DNA of 64,000 nt from Hyphomicrobium facile. Its GTDB lineage: Bacteria > Pseudomonadota > Alphaproteobacteria > Rhizobiales > Hyphomicrobiaceae. Positions 32,686 through 41,434 of the stretch are shown here, piece by piece (within the stretch, counting starts at the first letter, position 1; each line of letters begins with the position of its first letter). A model generated the notes under the pieces. That model did not search any database. It was not told the DNA's origin and saw nothing but the letters and a program-made list of their open reading frames with translations. The stretch lies in the NCBI RefSeq assembly GCF_900116175.1, contig NZ_FPCH01000003.1:868001-932000 (forward strand). Reading direction: 5' to 3'. Position numbers and translations under genes: made by a program.

Positions 32686-35032
32686 TGGCTCCGTACTCGG
32701 CATTGAAGCTATTCAGCGAAACTTTATGAGCATTGAGAATTGCACTCAGCGTGGCAGCGATAAGCTCGGGATCTGCCGGCTTGGTAAGCCATGGCCTCCC
32801 TGATTTTGCCAGTATCGCCAGAGTAGCAGAATCAGTGCCGCCGGAAAGGATCACGGCGGGAATATCCGTGTTCGTTCTAGCTGCCATGCGTTTGATGAAT
32901 TCCAGGCCCGTTTCCGATCCTCTCAGATCGAAATCAAGCACGGCTGCATCGATCGCGAGCCCCTTGCTGAGGCCTTTCTCGGCTTCGGCCGCCGTTTGGT
33001 AGCCGAAAGCGAGATTGCCGCGATCTTCGAGATCGCGCATCAGGGCTGCGACGATGAGGGGATCGTCGTCCAGAACGAGTATTCTCATGCCGTAGATGGC
33101 CGTCTCGGACTTGGGCGACGGTTCTGGCCGGCGCGCGCCTTCGAGGATGCTGCTCTTCGGTAGTACAATCGTAAATCGCGAGCCGCGTCCGCGCCGGGAG
33201 GTGACGAGGATCTTCATGCCGAGCAGCTCGGCGTAGCGGCGCGCGATCGAAAGGCCGAGGCCAAGTCCGTCATTCACGCCATAGGCGCGCTGATCGGCGC
33301 GCGAAAATTCTTCGAATATCTTTTCGCGGCGTTCGATGGGAAATCCGGGGCCGGTGTCGAAAACGTCGATCACGCGTTCGCCGTCTCGTTCGCGCGCAGC
33401 AAGTATGACGCCGCCGTACTTCGTGAATTTCAAGGCATTCGAGACGAGATTGCGGATAATGGTTTCGAGCAGGGCGGCATCCGTTTCGATGATCCAGTCG
33501 CGTGAGCGGCTGAGAAACTTCAAGCCGTTCTGCTCGGCTTCGACTTTCGAGCCAACCGAAATCCGTTCGATGATCTCGCTGACCGATACAGAGGTTTTCG
33601 CCGGATCGATCAGCTTGGCGTCTAGGCGCGAGATGTTGAGAAGCGCATCGAACATGCCCTTCAATCCGCGCAAGCCTTCCTCCATCTGCGCAACGAGCGT
33701 CGTCGCTTCGTTGCCGCTGACACGGCGCGCAAGCGCACGCGCGAATAATGTCAGTGCGTGCAGAGGCTGACGGAGATCATGGCTGGCCGCCGCGAGAAAG
33801 CGGGACTTGGCTTCGGTCGCGAGTTCCGCTTCGGCCTTTGCGCGCTCGAGGCCGATGTTTTGCTCAGCGAGTCGCTGCGTTCGTTCCTGGACCTGTGTTT
33901 CAAGGGATTGGTTTGCGGCCGCAAGGGAAGCTCTTTGGGCGTCGAGCTCCTTGACGAGGGATCTGAGGGATTTTGACAGGACCCGTGCTTCTTCGTAGCC
34001 GCCAACCTGCGGGAACTCGAGCTTCTGCCCGCGCCGCAGGCCTTCCGCCGTATCGGCGAGCTGGAGCAGCGGTTGCGAGAGCTTGCCGGCGAGTATCCAA
34101 GCCAAAAGAGCGGCGAGGGCCGCGACGATGCCGCCGCATATCAGAATTGTTGTCTGCAAGCTTCGCACGGGTGCGAACGCGAGTTTCTGATCCTCCCGCA
34201 CGAGAACGATCCAGTGCAAGCCGGGATAAGACCGGTAGCCATCGCTTTTTGAAAATCCCGTCACGTAAGACATGGCGTCCGGCCACTGTTCGACGGCAAA
34301 ACCGGCATCGCCTGGACGGGCGGCTCTGATGCTCGGCAGATCCAATGTTTTTCCGGTTATGTCGTCCGGACCAAAAAGGACCTGCCTCGCTTCGTCGAGC
34401 ACAATGACGTCGGCAGGAATTGCATCTTTCATGCTGCCGAGAAGGGTGTCGCGAACTTCTTCCGCCCAATCGGCGCTCAAGGTCGCGCCAAGGACACCGA
34501 ACGTGGACTCCGAGTCCGAGATCGGGACCGCGAGATCAATAAAATCCGATGTCGTGTGACCGTCTCGCGGGGGCGGACCGTGATCGGGCCGGGCCGGAAG
34601 CTTGACGTCGCCCACATATGGTTCGTGTAGACCCTTCTTGAACCAGACTTGATTGCTGACGTTCTGTCCTTCGTATTCGCCGCGAGTCGAGCTCAGGATT
34701 TTGCCATTATGATCGGCAAACCCGATCCAGGAATAATCGGAGTATGCGCTTTGAAATCTCTCAAGCGAGGCGCGTAACGCGTCCGGCGTGTCGGTCTTTT
34801 GCAAGATCTTGCCGATGGCCGCCATGTTGTCGAGGGATTGGAGGCGCTCGAACATGGCGCGGTCGAGCTTGTCTTGCATTTCATCCGCCAGCAACGCCAG
34901 CGATTGACCAATCTCTTGTTCAAGGCGGCTCACGGCATCGCGCCCGATCACGTAGGACACGGCAATCGTCAACAAAAGTGAGACTAGGGAGATCGCCGCC
35001 GCAATCAGGACTTTTAACGAAACGCGCCGCAT
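32669..35032 (-). CDS. Hybrid sensor histidine kinase with Cache-type sensor and receiver domain
   Basis: The 787-residue protein starts with a membrane helix (about 5-29), a large periplasmic Cache-like sensor (30-290), a second helix (293-316), a HAMP-like and coiled-coil linker, the phospho-acceptor His418 in ASHDLRQPLHAL, an ATPase domain (NLVSNALKF, DTGPGFP, GLGLGLSIARRY) and a C-terminal receiver with Asp700 in VLDFDLRG and Lys751 in LTKPAD. The H-box sequence SHDLRQPL is that of HPK families paired with NarL-type regulators. ATG 35032 gives the usual short N-terminus; an open extension upstream lacks support. It reads into the overlapping regulator gene. Confidence 0.92.
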   Translation of the reverse strand: MRRVSLKVLIAAAISLVSLLLTIAVSYVIGRDAVSRLEQEIGQSLALLADEMQDKLDRAMFERLQSLDNMAAIGKILQKTDTPDALRASLERFQSAYSDYSWIGFADHNGKILSSTRGEYEGQNVSNQVWFKKGLHEPYVGDVKLPARPDHGPPPRDGHTTSDFIDLAVPISDSESTFGVLGATLSADWAEEVRDTLLGSMKDAIPADVIVLDEARQVLFGPDDITGKTLDLPSIRAARPGDAGFAVEQWPDAMSYVTGFSKSDGYRSYPGLHWIVLVREDQKLAFAPVRSLQTTILICGGIVAALAALLAWILAGKLSQPLLQLADTAEGLRRGQKLEFPQVGGYEEARVLSKSLRSLVKELDAQRASLAAANQSLETQVQERTQRLAEQNIGLERAKAEAELATEAKSRFLAAASHDLRQPLHALTLFARALARRVSGNEATTLVAQMEEGLRGLKGMFDALLNISRLDAKLIDPAKTSVSVSEIIERISVGSKVEAEQNGLKFLSRSRDWIIETDAALLETIIRNLVSNALKFTKYGGVILAARERDGERVIDVFDTGPGFPIERREKIFEEFSRADQRAYGVNDGLGLGLSIARRYAELLGMKILVTSRRGRGSRFTIVLPKSSILEGARRPEPSPKSETAIYGMRILVLDDDPLIVAALMRDLEDRGNLAFGYQTAAEAEKGLSKGLAIDAAVLDFDLRGSETGLEFIKRMAARTNTDIPAVILSGGTDSATLAILAKSGRPWLTKPADPELIAATLSAILNAHKVSLNSFNAEYGANASAS

Positions 35033-35575
35033 CGGATCTCTATCTTCTTTCCGCAAGCTGAAGTTAGCCTCGAACCTAATCAAGGCGAAGATCAAGCGGG
35101 ATTTGCGACGCGCCCCCCGGGGATGCGGAACACCGCAGCCCTCGCCGCAAAGGCGGTTGCTTGGCAATAGACCATCCGGCCTAGCAAATGTTCATTGACC
35201 TAGACCGCCGGGCTGAGTGGTGCCGGCAATTCATCCGGAACAAACATAATTTGCCAAGCGGATCCATAGCCCTATCGGTATTGGTCTCTCACGTTAGGCG
35301 GATCCGCTTTTTCGCGAGCGAGCGCCGTCCCTCACCCCCCACCCAAAGCGCCGCTTTCGATAGCAGGGGCCCGGCTTTTCCCCCAAGCCGGGCCCCGTAA
35401 TTTACGCCCGTTCGTAATTCCTTAATTCGTCGTAAGCTGGCGCTGCCGGGACTTTCAGTGCCGGTTGCACAACACTGCCCGCCGAAGTGGATTTTCGCCG
35501 AACGCCTCGATCGGATTAATGCAAAATAAGTCTAAAAGCGGTTAGGGCCGTCATCGACAAACGCGGGGAAACAAA
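35033..35575. other. Divergent intergenic region with two inverted repeats
   Basis: About 540 bases between the kinase and the deaminase. Repeat one: AAGCGGATCC (35256-35265) and GGATCCGCTT (35300-35309) followed by TTT on the plus strand, enclosing 34 bases. Repeat two: GGGGCCCGGCTT (35366-35377) and AAGCCGGGCCCC (35385-35396), a perfect 12-base stem with loop TTCCCCC. No coding gene is supported. These could be terminators of small transcripts or leader structures. Confidence 0.55.
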
Positions 35576-36100
35576 ATGCATCGGCGAACCGTGCTCCAAG
35601 GTGGAATGACGCTCATCGCAACCGCGATGGCTGGCTCGGGCAAAGCAGGTGCACGCCAGACGGCCGTCCTGCCCGACGATGAAGTTTTCATGAAGCTCGC
35701 GATCGAGGAGGCGGCGAAAGCGGAGTTTCCTTTCGGCGCGGTGATCGTCAAAAATGGGGAGGTCATGGCGCGTGGCCACAACCGGACGCGCGCCGATAAA
35801 GATCCGACCGCACACGGCGAGATGGTGGCGATCCGGGCTTTTCTCTCGGCTCACGGCCCGGATGCGCTGGAGGGGAATACGACACTCTACACCTCGGGCG
35901 AACCCTGCTGCATGTGCATGGGCGCGATCCTGTGGTGCGGCATCGGACGGCTCGTTTATGCCGCGTCGGTCGAACAACTTTCGACGAAGATAGGGCAGAT
36001 CATGCTGTCGGCCGAGGACGTCGCGTCCAAGGCGCCCTTCGTTTCGATCGACATCGCCGGACCCGTGCTCGAGGAGGATGCGATGAAGTTGTTCAAGTAG
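35576..36100 (+). CDS. Nucleoside/guanine deaminase-family protein with a Tat-like leader
   Basis: The 174-residue product has the zinc-dependent deaminase motifs TAHGEMVAIRA (His80, catalytic Glu82) and SGEPCCMCMGAI (Cys111, Cys114), with EFPFGAVIVKNGEV before them, placing it among guanine/cytosine deaminases and TadA-like proteins. Unlike ordinary cytosolic members it begins with MHRRTVLQGGMTLIATAMAG, an RR-containing hydrophobic leader like a Tat signal, so export to the periplasm is predicted. The start at 35576 is the only ATG before the leader. It follows a gene-free region and stands alone. Substrate not determinable by eye. Confidence 0.82.
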   Translation: MHRRTVLQGGMTLIATAMAGSGKAGARQTAVLPDDEVFMKLAIEEAAKAEFPFGAVIVKNGEVMARGHNRTRADKDPTAHGEMVAIRAFLSAHGPDALEGNTTLYTSGEPCCMCMGAILWCGIGRLVYAASVEQLSTKIGQIMLSAEDVASKAPFVSIDIAGPVLEEDAMKLFK

Positions 36101-36109
36101 AGCCGGCTT

Positions 36110-36780
36110 CTAAGACAGACGCTTGCCAAGTTTGCGATCGGCGACGGTCGTACCGAACAGCGTCATCGTTACGAATTCGCGGGTTGCCCGCAGAAGCCGC
36201 CTTCGGACATTCTTGGCTTTCGCTTTTGCCCGGGCGCTATCATGGACGATTGCGGAATTCGCCGGGGCCTTCGACCATTCCAGGCCGCGATGCGTGTCGG
36301 GAAGCGCCTGAAGGGATGTGCCGACCGTTCTGGCGATAGCAATCATGAGCAGAATTTCGTCGTTGTTCACTTCGGCTCGCCGGCAAAGCTCCGACCAATT
36401 ATCCAGGAGCTTGGTTGCTCCGGCTGTCGGGCTCCACACCGTCACTCTGGACGTGGGGTATAGCCGCGCCGTGCGCTCTCGTATTTCATTGAAGGCCAAA
36501 CCGACGTCGGCGCTGATTGCGAGCCCTGACGCTAATGGGTTCTTTGATGCTACAATCGACGCCCATGCTGACGATTGTCTTTCCGGGGTAATCCGACCTC
36601 GCGCGCAGGTTTAAGCAAGGTCGCTGCGTGCCACTCCGCAGCCGTTGTCGCGTAGAGATGGTGGGGAATATCGAACTTCGACAAATCGTCGGCGAGGCGC
36701 GCAGCCAGCGGCCGATAGTCCGGCGTGAAAAATCCGATCACAACGTAACTGTCATTCGTCCCGCCGATGATGTCGGTCAT
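36110..36780 (-). pseudogene. Frameshifted nucleotide-diphospho-sugar-transferase-like gene
   Basis: Three frames must be joined to read one protein. Frame A from ATG 36780 (TDIIGGTNDSYVVIGFFTPD, later EWHAATLLKPA) covers the N-terminal part of this glycosyltransferase-like family. It then shifts near 36595 to YPGKTIVSMGVDCSIKEPIS, and near 36525 to LAISADVGLAFNEIRERTAR, followed by TAGATKLLDNWSEL and NNDEILLMIAIART, the usual C-terminal motifs, ending at 36110. Length and order match a single intact gene with two indels. The segment usually carrying the metal-binding DxD reads GVDC. It is convergent with the deaminase gene. Sequencing error is an alternative explanation. Confidence 0.75.
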
Positions 36781-37089
36781 GACCTGCCCCCGGCTCCGAT
36801 TCCCCCATGCGTGCCAGCCTGAGCAGCGCGACGCATTCGCGACCGGGATATCGGTCGCCGATGCGCACCGCAATTCGCCTTATGGCCTATCTCTTCGGCT
36901 GGTTGCCGATCCTGAAAAATCGGGGTCTCGGCACCGATCTTCGGCGTCGAGTCAAATTTGCAAATGCATTTTTACAATTTGTTTCGCGCGTTCCGCGCCT
37001 CTTCTCCCATCACGGCGTAGGCGTCGCGGGACGATGCTACAGTCGGGATTGTGCCGGTGCGACGGATCTCATCGCTGAAGAGGTGTGCT
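36781..37089. other. Intergenic region, nothing recognised
   Basis: Roughly 310 bases upstream of the pseudogene (minus) and the membrane protein (plus). No gene, repeat or hairpin is convincing. Confidence 0.4.
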
Positions 37090-37479
37090 GTGGGCGATAT
37101 AACGACTGTGAGCTTGCTGGTCGTCCTCGGCATTGGCACGGCCGTCGGAGCTTTCGCCGGGATGGTGTTCGGTAACGCGATGGATCCCAACGCGCTCCTT
37201 GCGGTCCTTTCCGGACTGACAGGTACGGTGGCTGCAGCGGTGTCGCGCAATGCGCTGGTCGAATTGGGTTTCGGCGTCGGCGAGTTCGAGCAGGCGTTGC
37301 CAATGCCCGTCTTTATCTTCGCCATCATTGCCTCGATCGCCGGAAGTCTTGCGGGTTTTGAAGTTGCGGCGCTCTCGAGCGCTCTTTTGCCCGTTTACAT
37401 TGGCGCACTCGCGGGCTTGTTTTCGTCGATCCTGACGGCGCTGCTGGTTATCTCCTATCATATGCCGGGACAAAAATAG
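37090..37479 (+). CDS. Small integral membrane protein, function unknown
   Basis: From GTG 37090 (AAGAGG upstream) the 129-residue product has four membrane segments (about 5-27, 31-50, 68-88 and 95-120) rich in Ala/Gly/Leu (TTVSLLVVLGIGTAVGAFAG, LPMPVFIFAIIASIAGSLAG). No family is recognised. A start at 37051 would add 13 polar residues and has no ribosome site. It faces the carboxylesterase gene across a GC hairpin. Confidence 0.65.
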   Translation: MGDITTVSLLVVLGIGTAVGAFAGMVFGNAMDPNALLAVLSGLTGTVAAAVSRNALVELGFGVGEFEQALPMPVFIFAIIASIAGSLAGFEVAALSSALLPVYIGALAGLFSSILTALLVISYHMPGQK

Positions 37480-37500
37480 GGCCGCGGTGAAGCGGCCCTA
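37477..37500. terminator. GC hairpin between convergent genes
   Basis: TAGGGCCGC (37477-37485), loop GGTGAA, GCGGCCCTA (37492-37500): a perfect nine-base stem beginning within the stop codon of the membrane protein, with A-run on one side (reads as T-run on the minus strand). It suits termination of the carboxylesterase transcript from the minus strand and possibly of both. Confidence 0.65.
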
Positions 37501-37520
37501 AGGTTGCTCGGGACCTTAAA

Positions 37521-39266
37521 TTACTGCAGCGGATACAGCAAAACCGTATCCCAGAAATCGCACTTGTACGTAGCGCGGTAGCTCGAGCGGCCATTCGTCG
37601 AGAGAGGAATGTCCTGAACGAGGTAGCTCGCGTTGCCGCCTGCGTATTTCGGCCAAGGCGAGTTCCCCGAACCGTTCGGATTGCCCGTTGCGGCGAAGTT
37701 GGTCCACGCGGCAACCAGCTGATCGGAGAGTTTGCTTTCCGTCTGATTGAGATCGCGAGGCATTCCGGTCGTTTGGTCGAGGTTCACGCCGAGCTGACCG
37801 CCATGCCAGTTGTTGAAGAGGAACTGGATGTCGATCGTATGCGCGGCGTTCGGTTTGAAGCCCGGCATTTTCGGGAAGTAGTAGGGCGCGTCGGAGTAGG
37901 TGAAGTCATATCCGTATGTGGATATCTGTGGCGCCCAAAGATTGAGTACGTGATCTGCCTGACATTTCTGCGCGTCCGTCGTCACCCTGTTGTAGGCTTT
38001 CACCGGATCGTTTCCGTATGCAGACAACGGATACTGATTGAGCACCGCCGTTGCAGTTCCAGCCGGGTAGGCTGGTGGCGCGCCGCCAGGACCAGCGTTG
38101 CCGGAATAAGTTCTCGTCACCGCGGCCGTGAATTGGTCCGCAGTCATCGGTACTTGAGGCGGTCCGGAGAAGTACTCGGTAATGCTGATGCCGAAATTCC
38201 CTTCGTCGCGGACGCGGCCGCCCATGGTCGGCATCTTGTTGTACTTTCCGGTAGTCCACGCCTTTTCGGGCGTAATTGGAATGACTGTGCCGTCAACGAA
38301 CGGCCCCGTAATGTACGGCCCGTTGGCGTTCGGCGTGCCCTGGAGCTGCAGAATTCTTGCGGCGGTCAGATCTCTGAGACAGGCTGCTGCCGGCTTGCCC
38401 GAAGTTGTGGGGCATCCCGCTGCGGCAGCAAAGTTCTGCCCGTTTGTTTGGGCCGTGGCCGCTGCAGGGAGATTTGGCAGAGGTCCGCTCTCATAAATGG
38501 CCCGGTTGAAGAGATTGGCGGCCAAAGGAGAGAGAACGTTCGCGCCGGTGTCTGTCGCGCCGGCCGATTGGCCTCCAACAGCCACTTTATTCGGATCGCC
38601 TCCGAACGCCGCGATGTTGCGTTGGACCCAGCGAAGCACGGCTTGAATATCCATGATGCCGTAGTTGCCCCACAGATGTCCTTCGCTGTTCAGTGCCGGA
38701 TGCGAGAGATATCCGAACAGTCCCATGCGGTAATTCAGAGTGACGACGACGGTCTCTTTTCCATCCGGGCCGCCTTGGGCAAGTTTCGTCCCGTCGTAGT
38801 CATTCGATTCACCGTCGACGTTGCCGCCGCCGTGGATCCAGACGATGACGCCTTTCTTTTTACTGCTGTTGCCGCTCGTGAAAACGTTCAGGTAGAGGCA
38901 GTCTTCAGTGGTGCTCGTCGGACCCGCGAACGCACCGAGTTCCGTGACTTGCGGGCAGGTGTTGGCGAACTGCGTCGCGTCGAGCGTTCCTTTCCATTTG
39001 CCTACAGGCTGCGGCGGCTGCCACCGAAGCTTTCCGACGGGCGGCGCAGCGTAGGGAATACCCAAGAAAACATTGACGCCATTCTTCGTGTATCCCTGCA
39101 CCTTCCCGTCACTGATGGAGACCGTGGGGCCGCCCTTTTTGTTGCCGTCGGAATCGTCGTTGTGCGCGAGTGCCGGCGTGCATGCAATACCAGCAGCGGC
39201 TAGCGAAAGCGCAAAGGCGCTTCTGCTCCATGCGCTGCGGCAACGCGGAATATAAGATCTACTCAT
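37521..39266 (-). CDS. Secreted type-B carboxylesterase (paralogue A)
   Basis: A 581-residue type-B carboxylesterase with a signal peptide (SAFALSLAAAGIACTPALA, cleavage near residue 34). Landmarks: GKVQGYTKNGVNVFLGIPYA, EDCLYLNVFT, VIVWIHGGGNVDGE and the nucleophile GGQSAG with Ser234 (Gln replaces the more usual Glu). The catalytic His is probably in the segment FNNWHGG near the C-terminus. Two Cys pairs fit the family disulfides. It hydrolyses esters outside the cytoplasm; substrate unknown. It is divergent from a close paralogue at 39638, and their products match over nearly the whole length. Confidence 0.94.
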   Translation of the reverse strand: MSRSYIPRCRSAWSRSAFALSLAAAGIACTPALAHNDDSDGNKKGGPTVSISDGKVQGYTKNGVNVFLGIPYAAPPVGKLRWQPPQPVGKWKGTLDATQFANTCPQVTELGAFAGPTSTTEDCLYLNVFTSGNSSKKKGVIVWIHGGGNVDGESNDYDGTKLAQGGPDGKETVVVTLNYRMGLFGYLSHPALNSEGHLWGNYGIMDIQAVLRWVQRNIAAFGGDPNKVAVGGQSAGATDTGANVLSPLAANLFNRAIYESGPLPNLPAAATAQTNGQNFAAAAGCPTTSGKPAAACLRDLTAARILQLQGTPNANGPYITGPFVDGTVIPITPEKAWTTGKYNKMPTMGGRVRDEGNFGISITEYFSGPPQVPMTADQFTAAVTRTYSGNAGPGGAPPAYPAGTATAVLNQYPLSAYGNDPVKAYNRVTTDAQKCQADHVLNLWAPQISTYGYDFTYSDAPYYFPKMPGFKPNAAHTIDIQFLFNNWHGGQLGVNLDQTTGMPRDLNQTESKLSDQLVAAWTNFAATGNPNGSGNSPWPKYAGGNASYLVQDIPLSTNGRSSYRATYKCDFWDTVLLYPLQ

Positions 39267-39474
39267 ATCTCTGCTCCTTGGCGTTTTTTATTCTCCGAGT
39301 GTGTTCGTTCGCGCTCGCCGACCGATATTTTCGGCGAGCAGGAGCAGCGAAGCGCGCTTTCAAAATCATTGCTCGGTGTGAGGTGCACTGAATCTCTCGG
39401 AGAGCGCACAGCCGCGCAAAAATTTGCGAGACGCGCCGCTCGCTCTTCTTTGAGAGCGACTTGATGGGTCAAGC

Positions 39475-39492
39475 ATGAGTGCGTGCACTCAT
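39475..39492. promoter_or_regulatory. Perfect palindrome between the two esterase genes
   Basis: ATGAGTGC (39475-39482), GT, GCACTCAT (39485-39492): an 18-base perfect inverted repeat typical of TetR/MarR operators. A second smaller one, CTTGA-TGGG-TCAAG (39460-39473), directly precedes it. Both lie in the 371-base divergent region (39267-39637) 150-210 bases from either start codon, which otherwise holds nothing recognisable. No regulator gene of those families is adjacent. Confidence 0.6.
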
Positions 39493-39637
39493 TGACGAGA
39501 TCGGTACGCTCTCAGCGTAGCAGCGATTTTCATTTCATCGGAAAACTGATCGGCCCGCATGCGGGCACATGATCCAGCGCCGACGCCCTAGTGCCGGCGC
39601 CGCGCTATTGGCTGCGATCAACAAAAGAAATTTTTGA

Positions 39638-41332
39638 ATGGGAGTAATTGCCTTGATCAAGTCTTCCGATTATCGGGGGCGCTGGCCCCTTTCGTCGCCT
39701 CTCTCTTTATTTGTGCGAGGCATTTGCGTGGCGTCCTTCGCGGCTGTGGCGTTTGCCGGAGCCGCACTGGCGGACAATGATGGACCAACGGTCAGCACCG
39801 GCGATGGAAACGTTCGCGGGTTCAGCAAGAACGGCGTCAATATTTTCCTGGGCATTCCCTACGCCGCGCCGCCGGTCGGAAAGCTTCGGTGGCAGCCGCC
39901 CCAACCGATCAGCAAATGGAAGGGCGTGCTAGACGCTGCGCAGTTTGCCAATACGTGTCCGCAGGTGACAGAACTCGGCGCCTTCGCCGGTCCGTCTAGC
40001 ACGACCGAGGATTGCCTCTATTTAAATGTCTTCACGACAGGGAGCAGTCACAATGGGAAGAAGAAGCCGGTCATCGTGTGGATCCACGGTGGCGGCAATA
40101 TCGACGGGGAGACTGTCGATTACGATGCAAGCAAACTTGCGCAAGGTGGACCTGACGGCGTCGCGTCGGTCGTCGTGACGATCAATTATCGCCTAGGCGT
40201 GTTCGGTTTCTTCTCGCATCCCGCAATCAATGGCGAAGGCCATCTCTGGGGTAATTACGGCGCTCTCGATCAGCAAGCTGCGCTTCGTTGGGTTCAGCGC
40301 AACATCGCGTCGTTCGGCGGAGATCCGAACCGAGTCGCACTCGGTGGCCAGTCCGCCGGTGCGGTCGACACGGGAGTAAACCAAGTGTCGCCCTTGGCCC
40401 GCGGGCTCTTCAACAGAGCGATCTATCAAAGCTCGCCAGGCTTTTTCTCGACGCTTCCGTCTGCGAGCGATGCGCTGACGAAGGGGAAGAATTTCGGGAC
40501 CGCCGCAGGATGCTCGGGATCGAACGCGGCTGCTGCAAATTGTCTGCGCGGATTGACGGCCGCTCGTATTCTTCAGCTTCAGGGCACGCCGAACGCTGAC
40601 GGACAATATACGTCAGGTCCTTTTGTCGACGGAACGATCATTCCCTTGACGCCGCAACAGGCATTTTCGAGCGGCAAGTTCAACAAGATGCCGATCATGG
40701 GTGGCGCGGTGAAGGACGAGTTCACGTTCATAACCGGCATTACGGAATACTTCTCGGGGCCGCCGCAAGCTCCGATGACAGCAGCGCAGTATGCGTCGGC
40801 CGTCACCGGCGCCGCCGCGGCTCAGTATCCGCTCTCGGCATACGGCGGCGATCCGATGCTCGCTTACGAACGGTTCTTGACCGATCCCACCAAGTGTCGC
40901 GAGCTTCACGTCGTGCAACTATGGGCGCCTCAGGTGCCGACGTACGCCTATGATTTCACCTATCAGAATGCGCCGTATTACTTTCCAAAAATGCCCGGTT
41001 TCAAACCGCTCGCCGCACATACGATCGATATTCAGTTCGTCTTCAATAACTGGCACGGCGGGAATTTGGGCGTGAACCTCGACCAGAATTCCGGTCAGCC
41101 GCGAGAGATCAATCAACAAGAGACAGTCTTGTCCGACCAAATCGTTGCGGCTTGGACGAACTTCGCGGATACCGGCAATCCCAACGGGTCTGGAAATTCG
41201 CCGTGGCCGAAATTCGAAGGCGGAAGCGGCGCCAGATATTTCGTCCAGGACATACCGCTCTCGACAACGTCGATTGCGAATTTCAGAGCCGCGTACAAGT
41301 GCGATTTCTGGGATACGCAGTTGAGCTATTGA
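39638..41332 (+). CDS. Secreted type-B carboxylesterase (paralogue B)
   Basis: A 564-residue paralogue of the divergent gene with the same landmarks: signal peptide (CVASFAAVAFAGAALA), GFSKNGVNIFLGIPYAAPP, EDCLYLNVFTT, VIVWIHGGGNIDGE, nucleophile Ser239 in GGQSAG and FNNWHGGNLGVNLDQ. It lacks about 17 residues in the region after AAVTG compared with paralogue A. The start at 39638 leaves a somewhat long n-region (about 28 residues) before the hydrophobic core; GTG 39712 or a nearby codon could be the real start. It ends before a long-stem hairpin at 41341-41381. Confidence 0.94.
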   Translation: MGVIALIKSSDYRGRWPLSSPLSLFVRGICVASFAAVAFAGAALADNDGPTVSTGDGNVRGFSKNGVNIFLGIPYAAPPVGKLRWQPPQPISKWKGVLDAAQFANTCPQVTELGAFAGPSSTTEDCLYLNVFTTGSSHNGKKKPVIVWIHGGGNIDGETVDYDASKLAQGGPDGVASVVVTINYRLGVFGFFSHPAINGEGHLWGNYGALDQQAALRWVQRNIASFGGDPNRVALGGQSAGAVDTGVNQVSPLARGLFNRAIYQSSPGFFSTLPSASDALTKGKNFGTAAGCSGSNAAAANCLRGLTAARILQLQGTPNADGQYTSGPFVDGTIIPLTPQQAFSSGKFNKMPIMGGAVKDEFTFITGITEYFSGPPQAPMTAAQYASAVTGAAAAQYPLSAYGGDPMLAYERFLTDPTKCRELHVVQLWAPQVPTYAYDFTYQNAPYYFPKMPGFKPLAAHTIDIQFVFNNWHGGNLGVNLDQNSGQPREINQQETVLSDQIVAAWTNFADTGNPNGSGNSPWPKFEGGSGARYFVQDIPLSTTSIANFRAAYKCDFWDTQLSY

Positions 41333-41340
41333 TGATGTGC

Positions 41341-41381
41341 GCCGATGCAATGGTTGGTGGGGGCACTGACATTGCATCGGC
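41341..41381. terminator. Long hairpin between convergent genes
   Basis: GCCGATGCAATG (41341-41352) and CATTGCATCGGC (41370-41381) form a perfect 12-base stem with a 17-base loop. There is no T-run. It starts eight bases after the esterase stop, and the response regulator ends 54 bases further, so it probably ends transcription from one or both sides. Confidence 0.6.
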
Positions 41382-41434
41382 TCCTATGCGGTCCGCGCGG
41401 CTGCAAGAGCTGAAGCTCGTGAGGCAATGCCAAT

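Noticed and set aside
37773-39203. 476-residue open frame opposite carboxylesterase A
   Set aside because: Antisense shadow of a clear type-B carboxylesterase.
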